NCBI GenBank assembly: GCA_025359265.1
Contig: JANYHB010000035.1
Location: 1-58,083, forward strand
Reading direction: 5' to 3'
Length of the DNA: 58,083 nt
Source of the DNA: Hyphomicrobiales bacterium
GTDB taxonomy: Bacteria > Pseudomonadota > Alphaproteobacteria > Rhizobiales > Aestuariivirgaceae
Of the stretch, positions 51,720 to 58,083 are shown piece after piece. The notes beneath the pieces are model-generated. The model made no database searches. It was not told the origin of the DNA and saw only the letters and a program-made list of their open reading frames with translations. The first letter of the stretch is position 1. The number at the start of each line of letters is the position of its first letter. The translations under genes and the position numbers were made by a program.

Positions 51720-52634
51720 ATGTTTTATAGCCGCATACTTTCAAAAATTGAATGGCTCACGCTCGGGGTTATTGTTTTTGTTTACGTCGGTTTGGCGGCA
51801 ATTGTCTGGTTTCACGCGCAGTTGCCATGGTTCTTCATATTGCCGCTCGGGGCGTATTTGGCGTGTTTGCACGGTTCTTTGCAGCACGAGGTGCTGCATG
51901 GGCACCCGACGAGATCTCGCAGGTTGAACGAAATGCTGATTTTCCTGTGTGTGCAAATCTGGTTGCCTTATGGCCGATACCGCGATTTGCATTTACGGCA
52001 CCACAATGACATGAACCTAACCTGCCCGGTGCGTGATCCGGAGTCGTATTATCTGTTGCCTGATGCGTGGGGCGCCATGCCTGGTTGGCGTAAGCACCTG
52101 AATAATTTTAACAACACACTATGCGGGCGGATGCTGGTTGGGCCAGCCATCAGCATTGTGCAATTTTGGGGCGATGAATTATTCAGTTTGGTGAAAGGTC
52201 GGCGTGAGGGGTTAATGTGTTGGCTTGGCTTCTTCACATCTTCGGTTATTGTGCTGGCTTATGTGATGTGGTGCGGCATGCCGATCTGGCAATATCTCTT
52301 GCTTATCGCCTACCCGTCCATATCACTGGCTTTGGTTCGATCTTATTGCGAGCATCAAGCGGCAGAAGATGTGGGCCATCGCACAATTTTAGTCGAAGCT
52401 TCGCCCTTTTGGGCTTTGCTGTATCTGAATAACAACCTTCATATTGCGCACCATGAAAGGCCCGCGCTCGCATGGTACCAACTGCCAAGGTTCTATGCCG
52501 CTGAAAGGGCGCGTTTGCTAGAGCGCAACGGAAATTACTTGAGGCTTGGTTATGGCCAGATTTTTACCAGCTACTTTTTAAAGGCCAAAGAAAACGTGGC
52601 CCACCCCAATGTGAAATGGTTAGCAGGCCATTGA
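51720..52634 (+). CDS. membrane fatty acid desaturase
   Basis: This is a di-iron membrane desaturase or hydroxylase of 304 residues. Three histidine boxes are present: HEVLHGH at 56-62, HLRHH at 91-95 and HIAHH in NNNLHIAHHERPALAWYQLP near 245. Several hydrophobic helices lie between them. The last 19 bases overlap the glycosyltransferase gene in another frame, so the two are co-translated. The substrate could be a fatty acyl chain or a lipid-linked product of the glycosyltransferase; that link is inference. Confidence 0.88.
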   Translation: MFYSRILSKIEWLTLGVIVFVYVGLAAIVWFHAQLPWFFILPLGAYLACLHGSLQHEVLHGHPTRSRRLNEMLIFLCVQIWLPYGRYRDLHLRHHNDMNLTCPVRDPESYYLLPDAWGAMPGWRKHLNNFNNTLCGRMLVGPAISIVQFWGDELFSLVKGRREGLMCWLGFFTSSVIVLAYVMWCGMPIWQYLLLIAYPSISLALVRSYCEHQAAEDVGHRTILVEASPFWALLYLNNNLHIAHHERPALAWYQLPRFYAAERARLLERNGNYLRLGYGQIFTSYFLKAKENVAHPNVKWLAGH

Positions 52635-53323
52635 ATCCACAATACAGCGTGCTCATCCCCACGCGCAACCGCGAAGAATATCTCGAAAAGGCAGTAACGG
52701 GCGTACTGTCGCAACGCGATGTTTTGCTTGAATTGCTGATCGTAAATGATGGCCAACCGTTGCAGCAGATTTTTTCAGATCCGCGGGTACAAGTGCTTGA
52801 TAATGACCAGCGCGGCGCGGTGCAGGCCCGCAACCTTGGCGTAACGGCAGCCAAAGGCGAATTCATTGCATTCTTAGACGATGACGACTTCTGGATTGAC
52901 GATCACCATCTTTCCAAGGCCCTGCGGGCTTTTGAACAATCCGCCGATTTTTACTTTGCCAATGGGGAGATGCATTTCTCTGATGGCACGGTGAAAGCGT
53001 TTCGTCGTGACGCCACGGCACGCACCTTGCAATATGACAACACGATTCTGATTTCGGCTGTCTGTTACCGCAATAGCTTGCATGCCGTGCTTGGTGGTTT
53101 TGATGATAGCCTGCCCTACTATTGGGATTGGGATTGGTATCTTCGGGTTGCCGCGGCAGGCTGTGAATTGCAGCATGAATCGCAACCGGCTGTGGCAATC
53201 CGCGTGCATGCAGGAAACATGTCGAAACAAAATGAAGCCGCGCGACGAGCCAATTTGGATGCCCTGATCATAAAGCATAAGCTGGGCCCGATTGTTTTGA
53301 AAAATCACACAGACTTTGTGTAA
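52616..53323 (+). CDS. family 2 glycosyltransferase
   Basis: This is a GT-A-fold inverting glycosyltransferase of 235 residues. YSVLIPTRNREEYLEKAV opens the nucleotide-binding domain, and the metal-binding DDDDFW lies at 88-93. The second half has LGGFDDSLPYYWDWDWYLR, which carries the usual acidic catalytic residues. No membrane helix is present, so it acts at the cytoplasmic face. It is coupled with the desaturase, suggesting a small lipid- or glycan-decorating unit. Confidence 0.85.
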   Translation: MVSRPLNPQYSVLIPTRNREEYLEKAVTGVLSQRDVLLELLIVNDGQPLQQIFSDPRVQVLDNDQRGAVQARNLGVTAAKGEFIAFLDDDDFWIDDHHLSKALRAFEQSADFYFANGEMHFSDGTVKAFRRDATARTLQYDNTILISAVCYRNSLHAVLGGFDDSLPYYWDWDWYLRVAAAGCELQHESQPAVAIRVHAGNMSKQNEAARRANLDALIIKHKLGPIVLKNHTDFV

Positions 53324-53351
53324 CATCATGAATTTAAATCATTATATTGCG

Positions 53352-53367
53352 TTAACTAAAAATTAAC
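53352..53367. promoter_or_regulatory. CtrA-type site TTAA-N7-TTAAC upstream of the HU gene
   Basis: TTAA (53352-53355), seven bases, then TTAAC (53363-53367) match the full CtrA consensus of alphaproteobacteria. It lies 120 bases before the HU start in an AT-rich region without a gene. One such match can arise by chance in AT-rich DNA. Confidence 0.45.
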
Positions 53368-53487
53368 CGCTTATTCATTGGCTTTCTTCAATTCCAATTC
53401 AAAAGACCCCCTAAAAATAAGGGTTTTCAGCAGCGTCACAGTCGCGTATCTGATAGCGATCGTGATTCGACAACAAAGGAGAAAATC

Positions 53488-53781
53488 ATGGCTGACGAAA
53501 AGATTGTTACAGTTGCGTTGACGAAGATTGCCGCCGACATGGCTGAGAAGCACGAAATGTCGAAAAAGGCCACCGCTGGCCTGCTCAGCGACTTCGTGGA
53601 CTCAGTTGTGAAGCACCTTAAGAAAGGTGCCAAGGTTCGCGTGACTGGCTTGGGCATTTTTCAGGTGAAGAAACGCCCTGCGCGTCTGGGTCGCAATCCA
53701 CTCACCGGTGAGCAAATCAAGATCAAGGCTTCGAAGAAGCTTGCGTTCCGCGCCGCCAAGGAAGTGAAAGAATCGATCTAA
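53488..53781 (+). CDS. HU family DNA-binding protein
   Basis: This is a small basic nucleoid protein of 97 residues, dimeric in the family. AAAGGAG lies 7 bases before the ATG. The DNA-binding beta-arm region is GLGIFQVKKRPARLGRNPLTGEQIKIKAS, the HU signature; SKKATAGLLSDFVDSVVKHL is the dimer helix. The protein is slightly longer at the N-terminus than canonical HU and may be a specialised paralogue. A strong terminator follows, so it is monocistronic. Confidence 0.92.
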   Translation: MADEKIVTVALTKIAADMAEKHEMSKKATAGLLSDFVDSVVKHLKKGAKVRVTGLGIFQVKKRPARLGRNPLTGEQIKIKASKKLAFRAAKEVKESI

Positions 53782-53805
53782 CCGATTTTATTATTTCTGA
53801 TTTTG

Positions 53806-53836
53806 AAGCCTCACCTCAATTGGGTGAGGCTTTTTT
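53806..53836 (+). terminator. rho-independent terminator after the HU gene
   Basis: AAGCCTCACC and GGTGAGGCTT form a perfect ten-base stem with a seven-base loop, followed by TTTT. It starts 24 bases after the HU stop. Confidence 0.9.
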
Positions 53837-53850
53837 GTTGAGTTCATTTC

Positions 53851-53865
53851 ATCGCGTTGCGCGAT
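53851..53865. promoter_or_regulatory. inverted repeat ATCGCG-ttg-CGCGAT
   Basis: A perfect 6-bp inverted repeat with three-base spacer lies 50-65 bases before the dehydrogenase start, in a position suited to an operator. No regulator is identified. Confidence 0.3.
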
Positions 53866-53915
53866 TGCGGGCGAGAAGAAATTTCACTAGGTTCGCACGC
53901 AACAGGGAATGAAAC

Positions 53916-56342
53916 ATGAAAACTTCGGCGCGCGTTGTGGTTATTGGTGGTGGTGTGGTTGGGTGCTCGGTGCTTTATCACCTCACCAAAGCGGGCTGGA
54001 AAGATGTGGTGTTGGTGGAGCGCGATATTCTCACTTCCGGTTCCACATGGCACGCGGCGGGCGGTTTCCACACCCTGAATGGTGATCCAAATGTAGCCAA
54101 ACTGCAAGGCTATACCATCGGGCTTTATGACGAACTGGAAAAAATCTCTGGGCAAGCTTGCGGCTTGCATCGATCTGGAGGATTGATTTTAGCGGATACG
54201 CCAGCGCGGATGGAATGGCTGAAAATGGCCCATGCCAGAGCGCGCTATCTGGGCCTCGAAACCGAAATGCTGTCAATGGCTGAGGCCAAGAAGCTCAACC
54301 CCCTGCTGGAAGAGAAATATTTTGTGGGCGCAATGCTGGATGCCGCTGATGGCAATCTTGACCCAGAGGGCACGACACACGCTTATGCAAAGTCAGCGCG
54401 TATTGGCGGCGCAGAGATTTACCAGGGCACTCGGGTTACAGATTTGCAGGCCCGCAAAGATGGATCATGGGATGTGATCTGCGACAAGGGCAACATTCAC
54501 GCCGAGCATGTGGTGAATTGCGGTGGGTTATGGGCGCGCGAGGTTGGGCGCATGGTGGGATTGGAGCTTCCGGTTCTTGCCATGGAACACATGTATCTGG
54601 TCACCGATGAAATGCCAGAAGTGGTGGCCTTCAACAAGGAACACGGGCATGAGCTGCCGCATATCATCGATTTCAAATCTGAAATTTATATGCGGCAAGA
54701 GCGTTCTGGCCTGGTTTTTGGAACCTATGAGCAAGCCTGCAAACCATGGCAGACCATGCAAACACCCTGGGAATTTGGCCGCGAACTCTTGCAGCCGGAT
54801 TTGGACCGCATCGCGCCAAATCTGGAAATGTGTTACCAACACTTTCCTGCCGTGGCCAATGTTGGAATTAAGCGGGTGATCAATGGGCCATTCGTATTTA
54901 CGCCGGATGGCAACCCGTTGGTGGGCCCGGTGCAAGGACTAAAAAATTACTGGGCCGCATGCGGTGTGATGGCAGGCTTCAGCCAGGGTGGTGGTGTGGG
55001 ATTGGCGCTTTCGCAGTGGATGGTGAATGGCGATCCGGGCTTTGACGTGTGGGCCATGGATGTGGCACGCTTTGGTGAATGGGCCACGCGTTCATATACC
55101 AATGAAAAAGTGCGAGAGAATTATTCGCGGCGTTTTTCCATTCGCTTCCCGAACGAGGAATTACCTGCCGCACGGCCAGCGCAAACCACAGCTTTGTATG
55201 ATGTGATGCTTGCACAAGGTGCGGTGATGGGCGATTCATGGGGGCTTGAAACGCCGCTGTGGTTTGCCCCAAAAGGGGTGGAGCCCAAAGACGTTGTATC
55301 ATTCCACCGCTCCAATGATTTTGCGCATGTGAAGGCCGAAGTGATGGGCACGCGCAATGGCGTGGGCGTGACGGAAATTGCAAATTTTGCAAAATATGCA
55401 TTCCATGGCGCTGGCGCTGAGGCGTTTCTTTCGCGCTTGATGACCAACAAGATGCCAAAGCCGGGCCGCCTGATTTTAACACCAATGTTGAATGAAGCCG
55501 GTAAATTGATTGGTGATTTTACCATCGCCAAGGCAAAAGATGATTTATTCTATATGTGGGGTTCAAGCCAAGCACAGAAATATCACATGCGCTGGTTCGA
55601 GCAGCATTTGCCCGCAGACGGCAGCGTGCGCATTGACCGCCTTGATATGGGATTGGTTGGGCTTTCAATCGCCGGGCCGAAATCGCGGGCGGTTTTACAG
55701 ATGCTTACCGACGCTGATGTTTCCAACGCAGCATTCAAATTTATGGATCACCGCGCCATGGACATTGGCAACTGCCCGGCGCTGATCAACCGCATGACTT
55801 ATACGGGTGATCTTGGTTATGAAATCTGGGTGCGGCCAGAATATCAACGCCGGCTTTATGATCAAATCATGCAGGCGGGCAAAGCGCATGGCATCATCAA
55901 CTTTGGCATGCGCGCATTGCTTTGCATGCGATTGGAAAAGAACTTTCCCACATGGTACCGCGAGCTAAGGCCCATTTACGGCGCATTTGAAGCGGGGCTA
56001 GACCGCTTTGTTGATCTCACAAAAAATGATTTCATTGGCTTAAAAGCCGCCCGCGCCGAAAAAGAGAGTGGCGGCAAGCTGCGGCGTGTTTCGATGATTG
56101 TGGGCGCACACGATGCTGACGTGTTGGGTGATGAACCCATCTGGCATAAGGGCAAAGTTGTGGGCTGGGTAACATCAGGCGGCTTTGCGCATTATGTGAA
56201 CAAAAGTCTGGCGCAGGGCTATGTGCCCAAAGAGCTGGTGGGCGAAGATGAGTTTGAAATCGAGTTGATCGGCGAAATGCGCAAAGCCCGCATTAATCAT
56301 GAACCGTTGTTTGATCCAAAGGGCGAGCGCATGCGGGGTTAA
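53916..56342 (+). CDS. FAD-dependent dimethylglycine/sarcosine dehydrogenase-like protein with GcvT domain
   Basis: This 808-residue protein combines a DAO-type flavin domain (about 1-380) with a GcvT aminomethyl-transfer domain (about 430-800). The FAD loop is VVVIGGGVVGCSVLYHL, and STWHAAGGF holds the flavin-linking histidine region seen in dimethylglycine dehydrogenases. YTGDLGYEIWVRPEYQ and GLDRFVDLTKNDFIG are folate-side motifs. It would oxidise N-methyl groups of a glycine derivative and pass the formaldehyde unit to tetrahydrofolate. The exact amine cannot be told. Glycine or serine made this way could connect to the glycerate kinase next door. Confidence 0.85.
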   Translation: MKTSARVVVIGGGVVGCSVLYHLTKAGWKDVVLVERDILTSGSTWHAAGGFHTLNGDPNVAKLQGYTIGLYDELEKISGQACGLHRSGGLILADTPARMEWLKMAHARARYLGLETEMLSMAEAKKLNPLLEEKYFVGAMLDAADGNLDPEGTTHAYAKSARIGGAEIYQGTRVTDLQARKDGSWDVICDKGNIHAEHVVNCGGLWAREVGRMVGLELPVLAMEHMYLVTDEMPEVVAFNKEHGHELPHIIDFKSEIYMRQERSGLVFGTYEQACKPWQTMQTPWEFGRELLQPDLDRIAPNLEMCYQHFPAVANVGIKRVINGPFVFTPDGNPLVGPVQGLKNYWAACGVMAGFSQGGGVGLALSQWMVNGDPGFDVWAMDVARFGEWATRSYTNEKVRENYSRRFSIRFPNEELPAARPAQTTALYDVMLAQGAVMGDSWGLETPLWFAPKGVEPKDVVSFHRSNDFAHVKAEVMGTRNGVGVTEIANFAKYAFHGAGAEAFLSRLMTNKMPKPGRLILTPMLNEAGKLIGDFTIAKAKDDLFYMWGSSQAQKYHMRWFEQHLPADGSVRIDRLDMGLVGLSIAGPKSRAVLQMLTDADVSNAAFKFMDHRAMDIGNCPALINRMTYTGDLGYEIWVRPEYQRRLYDQIMQAGKAHGIINFGMRALLCMRLEKNFPTWYRELRPIYGAFEAGLDRFVDLTKNDFIGLKAARAEKESGGKLRRVSMIVGAHDADVLGDEPIWHKGKVVGWVTSGGFAHYVNKSLAQGYVPKELVGEDEFEIELIGEMRKARINHEPLFDPKGERMRG

Positions 56343-56392
56343 GTGCTTTTTTGCTTGCACTGCGTTTGCGGAGAGGAACAACCAACAACCGA

Positions 56393-57634
56393 TCATGCGC
56401 TAAGCAAAATAATTCTTATATCATTCACATTGGTCAAAGTTGGGCCCGTAATGAGCTGGTCGCCCAGGCGTTCGAAAAATGTGTGGGCGTTGTTGTTGGA
56501 AAGCTCAGCATACGGATCAATTCCCAATGTGCGGGCACGGGCCAAGGTTGTGGGATCTATATAGGCACCGGCAACTTCAGCGGCGCCATCCACGCCGTCG
56601 GTGTCGGCGGCCAGCGCGTAAATGCCAGCGGCTCCATTTAATTTCAGGGCGAGCGCCAGAAGAAATTCCACATTGCGACCGCCAACGCCATTGCCGCGCA
56701 GCGTCACCGTTGTTTCGCCGCCTGAAATGATGGCGCAAGGTGGCTTGGCAGGTTGGCCAAAGCGCCGGGCTTGCAAGGCAATCGCGGCATGAACCAAAGC
56801 CACCTCACGCGCTTCGCCCTCAATCGCGTCGCCAAGGATAATTGGCTTAAATCCGGCTTGTCTGGCCACGGCAGCGGCGGCGATGAGGGATTTCTGGGGA
56901 GATGCGATCAGCACCGCGTGGGTGTTTACCAGATGTTTAGGCGTTTCGCCTTTTGCTAAAACCAAATGCCGCGCCACCGCCGGAGGAACTTCAATGCGAT
57001 ATTTTGCGATAACGGCGCGGGCATCAGCGAAGGTTGAATGATCGGCAATGGTGGGGCCTGAAGCCACCGCGCTCAAATCATCGCCCGGAATATCGCTAAT
57101 CACCAATGCCTCAACACGGGCTGGAAAAGCCGCCTGTGCCAACCTGCCGCCCTTGATGGCTGACAGATGTTTGCGAAGAATATTCATGTCGACAATCGGC
57201 GCGCCGGATTGCAGCAAGGCGGCGTTCACCGCACGTTTGTCGTCAAGCGTGATGCCATCCGCAGGCAAGCACAAAAGCGCCGAGCCTCCGCCAGACATCA
57301 GCGCAATCACCAGATCATCTTTGGTGAGGCCGCGCACCAAATTCAGCATCCGCGCCGCTGCCGCCTGCCCTGTTGCATCTGGAACCGGGTGGGCGGCTTC
57401 CACAATTTCTATATGCCTGGTTGGCGCAGCGTGGCCGTAGCGTGTCACAACGAGGCCCGAAAGCGGCCCATTCCAATTTTTCTCTAAAACCTGGGCCATC
57501 GCCGCACTGGCTTTGCCGGCGCCCACCACGACGGTGCGCCCCTTGGGTGGGCGCGGCATATGCAGCGCGACGACGTTTTTGGGCAAAGCCGCCGCAACTG
57601 CCGCAGTAAACATCTGGCGCAAGAGCTTCTTCAT
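56393..57634 (-). CDS. glycerate 2-kinase (MOFRL/TtuD family)
   Basis: This 413-residue enzyme phosphorylates glycerate at C2, linking serine-type or tartrate metabolism to glycolysis. VVVGAGKASAAMAQVLE near residue 37 forms the nucleotide-side loop, LVIALMSGGGSALLCLP the serine/glycine-rich site, and GRNVEFLLALAL with ALAADTDGVDGAAEVAGAY the MOFRL domain. ATG 57634 is preferred; two GTGs lie 6 and 9 bases before it in the same frame. It is convergent with the dehydrogenase and is 15 bases after the flavin reductase gene. Confidence 0.9.
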   Translation of the reverse strand: MKKLLRQMFTAAVAAALPKNVVALHMPRPPKGRTVVVGAGKASAAMAQVLEKNWNGPLSGLVVTRYGHAAPTRHIEIVEAAHPVPDATGQAAAARMLNLVRGLTKDDLVIALMSGGGSALLCLPADGITLDDKRAVNAALLQSGAPIVDMNILRKHLSAIKGGRLAQAAFPARVEALVISDIPGDDLSAVASGPTIADHSTFADARAVIAKYRIEVPPAVARHLVLAKGETPKHLVNTHAVLIASPQKSLIAAAAVARQAGFKPIILGDAIEGEAREVALVHAAIALQARRFGQPAKPPCAIISGGETTVTLRGNGVGGRNVEFLLALALKLNGAAGIYALAADTDGVDGAAEVAGAYIDPTTLARARTLGIDPYAELSNNNAHTFFERLGDQLITGPTLTNVNDIRIILLSA

Positions 57635-57649
57635 TTTCACCACGCTAAC

Positions 57650-58083
57650 TCAGTTCTCGAAGGCTTGGAAGCGGCCGAATTTGCGGTGATGATAGGCCAG
57701 GGTGGCCAAGCCAGAGATCGCTGCCACCACCACCCGCCCAATGAAAATGCGGTGCGTTCCGGCATCGTGCCACGAATCCAGTTCCAGCTCAAAAGTGGCA
57801 GCGGCTTGTTGCAAAACCGGCACCCCGCCACTGCCTGCACGCCAGTCAGCGGCCGTAAAATCATAAGCGACCCCGTGATTGGGCCTGCCGGCGAAATTTA
57901 AAGCCAAAGCCACTTGATGTTCAGAAAGCAAACATGCCGCAAAAAATTTGTTCGCAGTGATCGCCTCGGCAATGCGGCTTTTGCGGTTGATACAGGCCAG
58001 CAACAACGGCGGCTCAGCCGAAACCGAAGTGACGGCGCTGACGGTTAACCCGAAGCGGCCAGTTTCACCTGCGGTGGTGACGA
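57650..58083 (-). CDS. flavin reductase domain protein (partial, cut by right edge)
   Basis: About 144 codons are visible and the start lies beyond the window. The FMN-binding split-barrel pattern is clear: TAGETGRFGLTVSAVTSVSAEPP, LLLACINRKSRIAEAI, NKFFAACLLSEHQ and the end HRIFIGRVVVA. It probably supplies reduced flavin to a monooxygenase or is a related oxidoreductase. It reads leftward ahead of the glycerate kinase and may share its transcript. Confidence 0.85.
   Translation of the reverse strand, partial: VTTAGETGRFGLTVSAVTSVSAEPPLLLACINRKSRIAEAITANKFFAACLLSEHQVALALNFAGRPNHGVAYDFTAADWRAGSGGVPVLQQAAATFELELDSWHDAGTHRIFIGRVVVAAISGLATLAYHHRKFGRFQAFEN

Noticed and set aside
53371-53553. 60-residue minus-strand frame upstream of and into the HU gene
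   Set aside because: It overlaps the HU start region antisense and has no coding features.

Overview
The window looks like chromosomal DNA of a moderate-GC alphaproteobacterium, probably Hyphomicrobiales (Rhizobiales). Pointers are the glgP-glgB-glgC-glgA-pgm-glgX gene order, the pccB/pccA/methylmalonyl-CoA mutase cluster, the guaB-MAPEG-rsmB run, HlyU and NnrU family genes, a second-type gltX, and a TTAA-N7-TTAAC (CtrA-type) site before a HU gene. No transposase, integrase, phage gene or CRISPR array was seen. Most of the window is core metabolism, with a few AT-richer accessory genes set into it.

Layout. 1-2078: an NnrU-type membrane protein (cut by the left edge) divergent from two paralogous ParA-like ATPases, the second with a ruined Walker A lysine. 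2075-12888 (minus): a compact glycogen operon whose genes overlap by ATGA; glgX appears to start at CTG inside the same kind of overlap. 13094-19527 (plus): the propionyl-CoA to succinyl-CoA route (pccB, pccA, mutase), interrupted by a DUF4393/Abi-alpha-like gene. 19531-19606: a CAU-anticodon tRNA. 19661-29060: housekeeping genes (AMP nucleosidase, SIMPL protein, rsmB, MAPEG, guaB, CDF exporter with HlyU and a 2-TM protein, TIGR02466 oxygenase, carbonic anhydrase, aldo/keto reductase).

29170-41345: a glycoside utilisation locus. A sugar ABC transporter (binding protein, two permeases, ATPase), a GH2 beta-mannosidase, a TIM-barrel isomerase-like protein and a Gfo/Idh dehydrogenase read leftward. 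A LacI regulator, a DapA-family lyase and a DenD-like dehydrogenase read rightward. Two similar palindromes between the arms are the likely LacI operators. The parts suggest import of a beta-mannoside or related glycoside, cleavage inside the cell, then oxidation and aldol cleavage of the product.

41395-50919: a glycine-rich small protein, an exopolysaccharide-type sugar transferase, a YpfJ-type metalloprotease, nadE, an unrecognised AT-richer ORF, an aldo/keto reductase gene broken by one in-frame stop, gltX, a hicAB toxin-antitoxin pair with nested inverted repeats in front, and a glutathione transferase. 50914-53323: a PhnD-like binding protein divergent from a desaturase-glycosyltransferase pair. 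53488-58083: HU, a dimethylglycine/sarcosine dehydrogenase-like protein, a glycerate 2-kinase and a flavin reductase-type protein cut by the right edge.
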